A stretch of DNA of 19,101 nt from Candidatus Poseidoniaceae archaeon (GTDB lineage Archaea > Thermoplasmatota > Poseidoniia > Poseidoniales > Poseidoniaceae), in assembly GCA_029250305.1 (NCBI GenBank), contig JAQXFM010000059.1:1-19101 (forward strand), read 5' to 3'. Under the pieces are notes generated by a model. The model was not told the DNA's origin. It saw nothing but the letters and a program-made list of their open reading frames with translations, and searched no databases. Both the position numbers and the translations under genes were made by a program. Each line of letters starts with the position of its first letter. The first letter of the stretch is position 1. Shown in pieces: positions 1 through 7,680 of this stretch.

Positions 1-1
1 T

Positions 2-484
2 GAGGATGATGATGAACCGATGCTTGCTGGTCAATCGGCTCAACCCCTTCAATCTCAGATGGAAGCCATCGGCACAACGGCGATCTCTCAACAAGACGAT
101 TCTGGAAAACCAAACTTCGCCTCTCCTGTCTCCAACGAAGTTATTTCGGAACTTCTGGAAATCCTCGTCAAGAAAGAATTGCACTCTCGTCACGCCCGTG
201 GCGAGGACTGGTTGAGCGACCTCCCCGCAGAAGCTGTGGCCAAGATTGAATCGGCCAAGGTCATCAAGGATCAAGAAGCGTACCACCTATCACTCATTAT
301 CGACATGGTAGGAACTGGTCAAGTTCGACCGTTTGCAACCGTGCTTTCGACTGAGCAGGGCGCATTACCTGTAGCACCTCCACCTCAGATACCACAAAGT
401 TGGCATCCCCTCTACAATGCCCTTCGTGAACTGCTTCTCAGCGCTATGAATTCGTTGACTGCACTCAAGGTAGTCACAAACTGA
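2..484 (+). CDS. Partial hypothetical protein (C-terminal end)
   Basis: The frame is open from the left edge of the window, so this is the last ~160 residues of a longer protein. The first visible residues are EDDDEP, an acidic stretch typical of a linker, followed by a Gln/Ser-rich region. A likely helical segment (SNEVISELLEILVKKELHSRHARGEDWLSDLP) comes next, written here as the region around nt 137-230, then a second helix rich in charged residues, a Pro-rich turn (APPPQIPQ) and a final hydrophobic helix. I do not recognise the family. The first ATG, at position 20, could serve as a start, but the coding-like acidic residues before it argue for a truncated longer gene. Its TGA stop is only three bases from the stop of the OsmC-like gene on the other strand. 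Confidence 0.55.
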   Translation, partial: EDDDEPMLAGQSAQPLQSQMEAIGTTAISQQDDSGKPNFASPVSNEVISELLEILVKKELHSRHARGEDWLSDLPAEAVAKIESAKVIKDQEAYHLSLIIDMVGTGQVRPFATVLSTEQGALPVAPPPQIPQSWHPLYNALRELLLSAMNSLTALKVVTN

Positions 485-487
485 GCA

Positions 488-868
488 TCAGTTGTGCACT
501 TCGCATGCATGAGTCATGTTGACGTCGACAAACATCTGAGAGACCGTGCAATACTTCTCATGGCTCTTGGCCACAATACGCTCGACGAGTTTGAGTGGAA
601 CATCCCCTCGGACGTGGTAGACCATGTGAATGTCTGTGAAGACTTTTGGAACGCTCTCTGCCCGAGTGCCTTCCATTTCAACCCAAACCTCACTGAATGA
701 TCGTTCTTTCAGACCCAACACGAGATCTGCAGTTGAGCATGCGCCAATCATTTGCATGACTACCTCCATTGGAGTTGGCCCGTCTTCCCAGTTCAAATCA
801 AGCCGATCCCCGCGTTCATTTGTGCATGCGACCGTGTCGCCCCCAGTCCAATCAACGCGTCCGTACAT
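488..868 (-). CDS. OsmC/YhfA-like family protein
   Basis: 126 residues, close to the ~130-140 of the short YhfA/OsmC group. Two cysteines sit where the family has its redox pair: C44 in GACSTADLV, at the start of the central helix, and C107 in the family signature EKYCTVS. An aromatic and acidic N-terminal strand region and the helix PTPMEVVMQMIGAC also fit. Family members reduce organic hydroperoxides or act as dithiol proteins in the cytoplasm; the exact substrate of the YhfA-like branch is not established. The ATG at 868 is the only sensible start. The gene is divergent from isocitrate dehydrogenase across 58 bases, which must hold both promoters, although I see no clear TATA box there. 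Confidence 0.88.
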   Translation of the reverse strand: MYGRVDWTGGDTVACTNERGDRLDLNWEDGPTPMEVVMQMIGACSTADLVLGLKERSFSEVWVEMEGTRAESVPKVFTDIHMVYHVRGDVPLKLVERIVAKSHEKYCTVSQMFVDVNMTHACEVHN

Positions 869-926
869 AGAACGCCCATGGGCGGTTCATTCTTGAAGGG
901 GACGCTTCTGCCTCGTACCGATTGCA

Positions 927-2153
927 ATGACAGGAACACCCGTTACCATGGAAAATGGCAAACTCAACATCCCAAACGACCCAGTAATTCACTACATCGA
1001 AGGCGATGGAATTGGCGTGGACATCACCCCCGTGATGATCAAGGTCGTTGACGCTTCAGTCGAGAAGGCATACGAAGGACAGCGCGGCATCGTTTGGTCT
1101 GAAGTATTGGCTGGTGAGAAAGCATTCAATGCAACTGGCGAATGGTTGCCTGAGGCGACACTAGACGCCATGCGAAGTGGCCTTGTCTCCATCAAAGGTC
1201 CATTGACCACCCCCGTCGGCGGTGGCATTCGCTCACTCAACGTAGCCCTGCGACAGAAGCTCGATTTGTTTGCTTGCGTTCGACCCGTTCGCTGGTATGA
1301 CGGTACGCCATCCCCTGTGAAAGCACCTGGCGATGTTGACATGATCATCTTCCGTGAAAACAGCGAAGATGTCTACGCTGGAATTGAGTGGGAAGCTGGC
1401 TCTGAAGGCGTCAAGAAGGTCATCGATTTTCTCCAAAACGAGATGGGTGTTGACAAGATTCGATTCCCAAACACCTCTGGAATTGGCATCAAGCCAATCT
1501 CTCAGGAAGGCACAGCACGAATCGTTCGTGCCGCGATTGAATACGCTTTAGCCAGCGATAAGGAAAGCCTCACACTTGTTCACAAGGGAAACATCATGAA
1601 GTTCACTGAAGGTGGATTCCGTGACTGGGGATACGAGATTGCAAAGCAAGAATATGGAGCAGTCGAACTTGATGGTGGCCCATGGTGCACCCTCGAAAAC
1701 CCAACCACTGGTCGAAGCATCTTGATCAAAGATGTGATTGCCGACGCTATGCTTCAGCAAATCATCACCCGTCCTGCAGAGTACTCGGTGCTCGCAACAA
1801 TGAACCTCAACGGCGATTACATCTCTGATGCACTTGCTGCTCAGGTCGGCGGCATTGGTATTGCACCTGGTGCAAACATCAACTACGACACAGGAATCTC
1901 AATCTTTGAGGCAACCCACGGTACCGCTCCAAAGTACGCTGGACAAAACAAAGTGAACCCAGGTTCCCTCATCCTCTCCGCCGAAATGATGCTCCGCCAC
2001 ATGGGATGGACCGAAGCAGCAGATCTGATTGTCAAGGGCATGGAAGGAGCCATTTTGGCCCAAACAGTAACCTACGATTTCGAACGATTAATGGACGACG
2101 CAACATTGCTTTCCTGCAGCGACTTCGGCGATGCAATGATCTCACACATGTGA
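927..2153 (+). CDS. icd: Isocitrate dehydrogenase, NADP-dependent
   Basis: Oxidative decarboxylation of isocitrate to 2-oxoglutarate in the TCA cycle, producing NADPH. The 408-residue sequence closely resembles the Escherichia coli enzyme (416 residues) as I recall it. Substrate-binding residues are in IRSLNVALR (S103, N105, R109), followed by R119; catalytic Y150 and K220; metal ligands D273, D297 and D301. Cofactor choice can be read directly: K336-Y337, V343, Y383 and R387 match the E. coli NADP set (K344, Y345, V351, Y391, R395), so NADP is expected. S103 is the position phosphorylated by AceK in E. coli, but no aceK is visible here. Start at 927 gives a seven-residue extension over an internal ATG at 948, which would also give a complete core. 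Stop is seven bases from the convergent PIN gene. Confidence 0.97.
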   Translation: MTGTPVTMENGKLNIPNDPVIHYIEGDGIGVDITPVMIKVVDASVEKAYEGQRGIVWSEVLAGEKAFNATGEWLPEATLDAMRSGLVSIKGPLTTPVGGGIRSLNVALRQKLDLFACVRPVRWYDGTPSPVKAPGDVDMIIFRENSEDVYAGIEWEAGSEGVKKVIDFLQNEMGVDKIRFPNTSGIGIKPISQEGTARIVRAAIEYALASDKESLTLVHKGNIMKFTEGGFRDWGYEIAKQEYGAVELDGGPWCTLENPTTGRSILIKDVIADAMLQQIITRPAEYSVLATMNLNGDYISDALAAQVGGIGIAPGANINYDTGISIFEATHGTAPKYAGQNKVNPGSLILSAEMMLRHMGWTEAADLIVKGMEGAILAQTVTYDFERLMDDATLLSCSDFGDAMISHM

Positions 2154-2160
2154 GTTCGTA

Positions 2161-5100
2161 TCATCCGTGCAAAAATCCGTTAAGGGCTCGGCTGTTCTTT
2201 GCCACGCCGAATCCAAAGCGCTCTTCAAGCGCCCGTGAAACAAGGGTGAAATCGCTGTCTCGGGTGGCAATCAGGACTGTTCCGAGGTTGCTAAGAGATT
2301 GCTTGGCCAAGTGAAGTGCAAGGTGCATGATGGTGCAATCGGGGGCTTCAGGATAAACATCTAAGCCATCGACAACGGTTCGAGCCGGTTCGCCTCTGGT
2401 TCGCTTCATGGCCGTGATCTCTTCGTAAATCTCGGTGTAATCTTTGAAGAACTCGACCACTCGAGATTTGTTCTCAGCGTCTTCTGACTCAACTTCAAGT
2501 TGCAAGTCCATTGGGCGCCATGTGCTGTAGTCAGAGAGCACTTTGTCCACAATTTCACTGATGACATCTTTCCTAAAGACGGTATCAAGCATGGTTGGTG
2601 GAACCAAGAGACCGCTGAAGCGACCGCGTAGGAAATCCAAATCGCTTGCAATTCCTTTGAGTTCTTGCTTGACGATCTTTGGAAGCCAAAGTTGAATTTT
2701 GCCTTCTTGTGCTCGCTTCAACAAGACATGGTGGAAGTGACCGTGGCCACCGATGTCGAGGCTCGCTTCTGTGAAGACTTCCAACCGTTGCTTGATGGCA
2801 TCCATGAGCGCATCGACCAACACATTGGTGTCAATCAGAACCAACGGTGAGAGTGAGAGGTTCCTCAAGTAGCGGCGAGAGCCGTTTGGAATCTGGTCTT
2901 TGTAAGCGGAGAACAGACCTTGTTCCGCATCTGCGATTCGCTTGATTTCTCGGACGCTGAATTGCCCTCTGTTCTGGGCTCGCTCAAGGAACATGAGTCC
3001 CTCGACTGGCTTTTCTTGGGCTGCTTCCTTCGCCAACTCATAGAGTTCGTCAAGCGAGGGAGAGGAACCTTGCATGAGTTGAGTGAATCGGGTATCGAAT
3101 GCGTTTCGTTGCCGGCGACGGTTCTTCTGCAGAGAGTTCACAGCGGCAGTGACTCGACCGCAGAAGGGGTCTGTTGGGAGTACACGTTGGTGTTCAAGGG
3201 GGTAGGTCTTGAGCATGTCAAGGTCATCCTCGGCAAAGTAGGTGACATCGATTTCTTCGATTTCACCTTCTTCGTTTTCCTGTGTGATCGTTTTCGTAGA
3301 ACGAACGAAGTCCTTCAACAATCGAGTTGCTTCATTGGTGTTTTGAGTCGAGGTGAACGACACACGCAAGTAGAGTTGGAACCGCTTTGTAATGGCGCTC
3401 TTGAGGGCAGGTTGAGAATCAAGAAGTTCCACTGCTTCCTTCCATTGGCCTGCGAAGGCAAGGTGAATGAGGGACTTTCGGTAAAGGACAATCTTGTGCT
3501 CATAATCGAAGCCTTCGTGGTCGCCAGCTCTTCGGTAGTCCCGTGCAGCGTTGAGTTCATCTTGCATCGACGCCGACACCGAAGCGCGGGCTAAGGTGTG
3601 CCAAGGCGAGAGTGGGTCGTTTGTTTGGTACCAGCGGACCAACGATGGAAGGCCCAGATCGTGCTCAAGCACCAAGTGGCGCACTGAATGAATCATGGCC
3701 GTTGGTACATTCTCATTTCCGAGCAAGGTGTTGACGCTTTCAACCGTTGAGCCATCAGAAGTTCCGTGCTGCAACATCAATGCGACGCGGTTCAAGCGAA
3801 GCGTGTCAATCACAGCAGCGAATAGGTGTTGCTCCATGAGGCTAAGGTTTGCTTCAGCCACGCTTGTTTCCAACGCTTTGAGTTCCTTATCTTCGACAAT
3901 ACCCGAACCACCCTCACGGAGGGCTCGACGGATGACGCCGAAGGCGAGAAGCCCGTTCTTGTCAAGCAGGGTGCCCAGACGTTCATCATCCACATTCTCC
4001 CCCTCAAACAGCATCAGAAGGGCTTCGCTGGTCGAGGAAAAAGCAGGAGGGGTTTCTGTGCTGTGGACTGAGTCGAGGGCTTTCTGCCGTGCAGTTCGAA
4101 CCATGTCCCACAAATCGTTGTCTTTACCGGCCGCTAGAAGATGGGCAGCAAGCAAGGTCTCGTATGGGTGAGACATCGGTGTGAGATCGTTCTTGACGAT
4201 GATTTCAGAGAGACGTCGGAGGTTCATCGAGCGGGTGTAGATATCAATGACGATTGGAAGAACATCTTCCCAAGCCTCGCTGTTGTCATGGCTGAGATGC
4301 TTTGCTGCAAGCGCTTGTGCTGCGGTATCGACGCCCTTTGAACAAATGATGTCGACGAGGGCACCGTCGTCAAGGTGAGGTATTTGGCCTTCGAGCCAAG
4401 ATTGGACTTCCTCGCTTCCAAGGTCAGAGACGAGCGGGAGGAGGTTGGAAAGTTCTGCGTGAGCGTCGAGTTTGAGGGCCGTAAGTGTTTGAATTGTTTC
4501 CTCGGTTTTCCCTTCTCGGTGAAGAGCAGCCAATCGCCACCATGTCACGCGTTCAATGGATTGTGTCGGTGCTTTTCCATCCTTCAGAAGGTCAAGCCCC
4601 GCACTGAGAGTTTCAGCATCAAGTTCTGCAGAGGATTCTGGTGGGTGTTGCCATGCGAGGAAGCGGCGTGATTTTGCAAGGGAGTGCTCGCCTGTTGCAT
4701 TGGTGCTCGCCGCCCAATCGTTGACCTCTCCGTTTCGCAGTGCGACCAAGTCACTCAATTCCGAAGCAAGCGTTTTGTCAGCCTTCTTGAGGCGAACCAG
4801 CGCATCGCTGGCATCGTTACCTGTTGCGATGAGAAGCAGAGCAGAAAGAACTGAGGCTTGGCCCTCCAGTTCGAACAACAGGGACCCTGGAGTGAGGTTT
4901 CGACCAGCAGAGAGTTGAGAGCTCACGGTCCTGAGTGCCACTTGTGCCTCTGCAGTGTCAACGGTAGGCGCAAGCGCCTCGAGAGCCGTCGCCAAATCCT
5001 TGGAAGATGTTGGATCGATGTAACTTGGCGCCATGTCGACCTTTTTCTTTGAGGAGGTTTTCTTTGGCTTTGCGACTGGGAACGCTGCAAATTGACCAAA

Positions 5101-5514
5101 AATTGGGGTGTGTTGTGCAAGGTCACTCCAAACAGGGTGGGCTCCCTTTTCGAGGCAGGAATCGCGCAGACTGGTTTCGGTGGTTTCCCAAGAGGCGTCC
5201 CATTCGTCTTTGTTGAGTAATTTGTGTGTGAGAAGCACGGCGAGCCGATAGGCATCCGAGAAGTCACTTGGAATGAGCATTTCTGCTGGGGATGGGAGGT
5301 TATCCAGCGGTCCAGATGAGCCCCGGCCACCACGGCGGGTTCTGGCGCGTCGAATGTTCGTAGGTTTTCGCATGGGCGAAGATTGATCCTCTTCATCTGC
5401 TGCAGGAAGTTCGGTTTCGGCAACCGCCAATAGCAGAATCGGGCGCCATGCCTTTTCCAAAAGTTGCCAATCTGGAGTTCGAACGACGAGGGACTGGCGA
5501 CGCGCTTTTGTCAC
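2161..5514 (-). CDS. Giant helical-repeat protein with C-terminal PIN nuclease domain
   Basis: 1117 residues. The last ~227 (from about 891) form a PIN domain, a metal-dependent RNase fold: D895 in LVLIDTNVLVD, E951 in VKQELKGIASD, D1059 in APDCTIMHLALH, and D1086/D1088 in ATRDSDF, so the acidic tetrad is intact. The ~700 residues before it are amphipathic helices rich in Leu, Ala and charged residues, looking like an alpha-solenoid (TPR- or HEAT-like), with no recognised family. Two basic patches could bind RNA: residues 49-64 (Arg/Gly-rich, RRARTRRGGRG) and 149-158 (KPKKTSSKKK). No signal peptide or membrane segment, so cytoplasmic. Most archaeal PIN proteins are 120-200 residues and sit with antitoxins; this one stands alone. 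The start used is GTG at 5514; an internal ATG at residue 48 is possible but would drop a well-formed N-terminal helix (DWQLLEKAWRPILLL). Confidence 0.85.
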   Translation of the reverse strand: MTKARRQSLVVRTPDWQLLEKAWRPILLLAVAETELPAADEEDQSSPMRKPTNIRRARTRRGGRGSSGPLDNLPSPAEMLIPSDFSDAYRLAVLLTHKLLNKDEWDASWETTETSLRDSCLEKGAHPVWSDLAQHTPIFGQFAAFPVAKPKKTSSKKKVDMAPSYIDPTSSKDLATALEALAPTVDTAEAQVALRTVSSQLSAGRNLTPGSLLFELEGQASVLSALLLIATGNDASDALVRLKKADKTLASELSDLVALRNGEVNDWAASTNATGEHSLAKSRRFLAWQHPPESSAELDAETLSAGLDLLKDGKAPTQSIERVTWWRLAALHREGKTEETIQTLTALKLDAHAELSNLLPLVSDLGSEEVQSWLEGQIPHLDDGALVDIICSKGVDTAAQALAAKHLSHDNSEAWEDVLPIVIDIYTRSMNLRRLSEIIVKNDLTPMSHPYETLLAAHLLAAGKDNDLWDMVRTARQKALDSVHSTETPPAFSSTSEALLMLFEGENVDDERLGTLLDKNGLLAFGVIRRALREGGSGIVEDKELKALETSVAEANLSLMEQHLFAAVIDTLRLNRVALMLQHGTSDGSTVESVNTLLGNENVPTAMIHSVRHLVLEHDLGLPSLVRWYQTNDPLSPWHTLARASVSASMQDELNAARDYRRAGDHEGFDYEHKIVLYRKSLIHLAFAGQWKEAVELLDSQPALKSAITKRFQLYLRVSFTSTQNTNEATRLLKDFVRSTKTITQENEEGEIEEIDVTYFAEDDLDMLKTYPLEHQRVLPTDPFCGRVTAAVNSLQKNRRRQRNAFDTRFTQLMQGSSPSLDELYELAKEAAQEKPVEGLMFLERAQNRGQFSVREIKRIADAEQGLFSAYKDQIPNGSRRYLRNLSLSPLVLIDTNVLVDALMDAIKQRLEVFTEASLDIGGHGHFHHVLLKRAQEGKIQLWLPKIVKQELKGIASDLDFLRGRFSGLLVPPTMLDTVFRKDVISEIVDKVLSDYSTWRPMDLQLEVESEDAENKSRVVEFFKDYTEIYEEITAMKRTRGEPARTVVDGLDVYPEAPDCTIMHLALHLAKQSLSNLGTVLIATRDSDFTLVSRALEERFGFGVAKNSRALNGFLHG

Positions 5515-5710
5515 GTTGGATTTGAACGCAACTTGGAGGCAATTTGCCAGATAGGTCTCCTGCAGAATACTCGCCCCTCATCCAGTGCCTCAACCTACCC
5601 TCCTTCAACCCACCGGCACGGGGTACTCCTGCGTTGAGCGCCTTGAATCGGATGTTTCCAATAACATCCATGAGGAAAGGCGTCCTCCGAGGAAGCAGTG
5701 GGGTGACTGA
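5515..5710. other. Intergenic region between divergent PIN and DUF4079-like genes
   Basis: About 196 bases that must hold start signals for both flanking genes. I see no convincing TATA box for either. A GGTGA at 5702-5706 lies four bases before the ATG of the DUF4079-like gene and may act as a ribosome binding site. A short perfect inverted repeat, GGCAA-T-TTGCC, sits at 5538-5548 just upstream of the PIN gene's GTG; at this length it may be chance. Confidence 0.35.
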
Positions 5711-6181
5711 ATGGACCTAATCAACGCCTTCATTCTCCTGTTGCATCCACTCTTGGCGACGGGCCTGCTTGTGTGGATTTGGTGGCAGTACTCGTGGCGA
5801 AAGAAAAGCCACGAACTCAAAGGCGAGCAGCGGGTTGATGCAAGAGATCGGCACGAGAAAATGGGTGAACGGTTGCTCCGTTCCACATTTGGCGTGATTG
5901 CCGTGGCGTTCATTGCACGGGCCATTGTTGGATGGCGCAATGATGGAGATGCGCTGTCCAACCTCATGCCACAGAGCCTTCATGGATTCATGGGTCCAGT
6001 TGGATTTGGTTTGTTGTACGCACTGGCAAGGATGGGTCGAAAAGCACGAGATGCGAGGATTAATGGAGAGAAATTCAGCCACCATTCACTCAAACATGGA
6101 AGGGCTGCAGACCTCATTGTGGTCCTCGTGTTCCTTCATGCGTTCCTTGGCTTCCTTTACCTTTTCATCGTCCTAGCGTGA
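5711..6181 (+). CDS. DUF4079-like four-helix membrane protein
   Basis: 156 residues with four hydrophobic segments: about 3-22, 57-71, 93-108 and 134-155. Histidines lie at or near membrane segments (LHPLLATGLL in helix 1, LHGFMG before helix 3, HGRAADLIVVLVFLHAFLGF leading into helix 4). This layout recalls DUF4079, a family of small membrane proteins resembling cytochrome b561-type haem proteins, so bound haem and electron transfer at the membrane are possible but unproven. Cytoplasmic loop 1 is strongly charged (RKKSHELKGEQRVDARDRHEK). The ATG follows a GGTGA at 5702-5706. The stop codon abuts the stop of the DHH gene on the other strand with no base between. Family assignment is from overall pattern, so moderate confidence; that it is a real membrane protein is more certain. 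Confidence 0.72.
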   Translation: MDLINAFILLLHPLLATGLLVWIWWQYSWRKKSHELKGEQRVDARDRHEKMGERLLRSTFGVIAVAFIARAIVGWRNDGDALSNLMPQSLHGFMGPVGFGLLYALARMGRKARDARINGEKFSHHSLKHGRAADLIVVLVFLHAFLGFLYLFIVLA

Positions 6182-7180
6182 TCAACGAATGGCCAACGTC
6201 TCACTGCGTTTTGCCCACATGTCAAGCCAATGTTCGAGGTTCGAGTCGAGACCTGGTTCTTGGACACGGCACCCACAGGCATTGGCGTGACCGCCCCCGG
6301 TCGGATCGAGGGCTGTGGCCATTCGAGACAAATCAAAACGCCCTTGCCCCTCTGGCAAGAACGAATTAGCATAGAAACTGGCAGAAAGAGCGGGGCGTTC
6401 TGGCGTGTCGATTGAACCGTCTGCATACCCATGAATAATGCAGCAAGCATCAGCGCGGTCACCTGCCCATGCTGTGACGAGATAGCCGTTTGAGCGAACG
6501 CCTTTTTCATCCATGCGGCACACAGCAAGTCGATCGATGATGGTTGTAGATGACTCGACAACGTGTTGTGCTGCTGCGCGCTCTTCTTTGGCGCGATTGA
6601 CATGAGGCTTTATTCGCTCATCGGCTAAAATGTCCGCAAGACGAACGCCTTTGGAGAGCATGCTAAGCAACAACTGCATGTGTTGTGTTTCGCGCATGGA
6701 AAGCGAACGAGCAAGTTGGAGAATTGGTCCATCTTCGAGGAACTCCTCTCTCGTAATCTGACCTGAGTCCAAGGCATCAACAACAGGCATGATCTCCTCA
6801 AGATGGCTTAGATCGATGTAGGGTTTGAGCACGTCATAGGCAAGCCTTGCTGCGGAGGGCGTGGCCTCCCAGTGACACGTTCCACCGCGGGCAATGAACG
6901 CAGCCTCTTCAGTTTCGTTTGGACGGTTGGTTTGGTGATGGTCGAGGTACCAACCACAATTTGGATGGAAAGGGAGGTCCACCATTGCCGTGTGTTGGTC
7001 AATCAAATGATCGACTGACCCGGACCGAATCAACGCAGCGTGGGCAAAGTGAACGACGGCTTCGGGGTTGGCAGCCTTCAGGACCGCAGCTGCACAAAGC
7101 CCATCCAAGTCTGAATCTGCAACGATGCTTGTGAAGTCAGGGAGACCGGCTTCGGCAAGAACACTCGATGATTCCCCCAT
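6182..7180 (-). CDS. DHH/DHHA1-family phosphoesterase
   Basis: 332 residues from the ATG at 7180. The N-terminal DHH domain has all metal-binding motifs: D22/D24/D26 in VADSDLDGLCAA, D68 in MVDLPF, D80-H81-H82 in YLDHHQTN and D135 in VVDALDSG. The C-terminal DHHA1 domain ends with the substrate-binding GGGH motif at 295-298 (PTGGGHANACGC). Such enzymes are Mn-dependent cytoplasmic phosphoesterases acting on short oligonucleotides (NrnA), pAp, cyclic-di-AMP products, or single-stranded DNA or RNA (RecJ); the substrate cannot be chosen from sequence alone. The open frame continues upstream to 7528, but that extension lies antisense to the Nudix gene and has no family-like sequence, so I reject it. 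The gene is divergent from the Nudix gene, which may share its regulation. Confidence 0.9.
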   Translation of the reverse strand: MGESSSVLAEAGLPDFTSIVADSDLDGLCAAAVLKAANPEAVVHFAHAALIRSGSVDHLIDQHTAMVDLPFHPNCGWYLDHHQTNRPNETEEAAFIARGGTCHWEATPSAARLAYDVLKPYIDLSHLEEIMPVVDALDSGQITREEFLEDGPILQLARSLSMRETQHMQLLLSMLSKGVRLADILADERIKPHVNRAKEERAAAQHVVESSTTIIDRLAVCRMDEKGVRSNGYLVTAWAGDRADACCIIHGYADGSIDTPERPALSASFYANSFLPEGQGRFDLSRMATALDPTGGGHANACGCRVQEPGLDSNLEHWLDMWAKRSETLAIR

Positions 7181-7215
7181 AAACGGCTCGTGGAGGAACG
7201 GCTTGAAGAAGATTT

Positions 7216-7232
7216 GCTGAAACCATTTCAGC
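7216..7232. promoter_or_regulatory. Perfect inverted repeat between DHH and Nudix genes
   Basis: GCTGAAA-CCA-TTTCAGC: seven-base arms with a three-base spacer, inside the 62-base divergent gap. It ends 11 bases before the Nudix ATG and starts 36 bases from the DHH ATG. It could be a repressor operator or, in a Nudix leader, a small hairpin. No TATA box is clear on either side. Confidence 0.4.
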
Positions 7233-7242
7233 CGCAAGTAAA

Positions 7243-7680
7243 ATGACCATGCGCCCTCCAGTGAGCGATATGGAGACTTCATGCGGCGTTGTCTTGGTGA
7301 ATTATGGGACGGTGCTCCTGCTCCAATATCCCCAAGGCCATTGGGATTTCCCAAAGGGTCACGTCGAAGCAGATGACGAAGACCACCACAGCACAGCACA
7401 ACGGGAGTTAGCCGAAGAAACTGGCATCGACCAGATCCAATTTGTCGACCATTTTGTTGAGCGAAGTGAATACGCCTATCGCCATCGAGGAAAGCGGAAA
7501 GTGAAGCAAGTGTACTGGTACATTGCACAAACAGATCAAATCACGGTGAAACTCTCGCACGAACACAGAGGCTACATGTGGTTGGATTGGGACATGGCTG
7601 AACAACAACTTTCCCATGAAGAAACGAGGAGCGTCTTGAGGGGCGCACGCCAGCACATGGCCGCTTTAGGCCTTGAATGA
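7243..7680 (+). CDS. Nudix hydrolase, Ap4A hydrolase (NUDT2-like) type
   Basis: 145 residues. It resembles asymmetric bis(5'-nucleosyl)-tetraphosphatases such as human NUDT2 as I recall it: HWDFPKGHVE before the Nudix box, the VYWYIA strand, and SHEHRGYMWLDWDMA near the end correspond to HWTPPKGHVEPGE, IYWLAE and SHEHQAYRWLGLEEA. Such enzymes split Ap4A into ATP and AMP, removing a stress-linked by-product of aminoacyl-tRNA synthetases. The Nudix box (G39-I62) keeps the catalytic REL-AEE-TG core (R54, E55, E58, E59) but has one extra residue between the glycine and first glutamate. Starts at 7243, 7249 and 7270 are all in frame; 7270 gives the length nearest to NUDT2. The TGA abuts the TGA of the adenosyltransferase gene tail to tail. 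Confidence 0.9.
   Translation: MTMRPPVSDMETSCGVVLVNYGTVLLLQYPQGHWDFPKGHVEADDEDHHSTAQRELAEETGIDQIQFVDHFVERSEYAYRHRGKRKVKQVYWYIAQTDQITVKLSHEHRGYMWLDWDMAEQQLSHEETRSVLRGARQHMAALGLE

Noticed and set aside
2920..3594. 224-codon open frame on the plus strand
   Set aside because: Lies wholly inside the PIN-solenoid gene on the other strand; Cys/Phe/Val-rich shadow sequence with no domain.
4923..5423. 166-codon minus-strand frame
   Set aside because: Shifted frame within the N-terminal part of the PIN-solenoid gene; composition is Arg/Pro/Gln-rich noise.
7181..7528. N-terminal extension of the DHH phosphoesterase frame upstream of 7180
   Set aside because: It lies antisense to the Nudix coding sequence, is rich in Arg and Cys without family likeness, and the ATG at 7180 gives a complete DHH domain.
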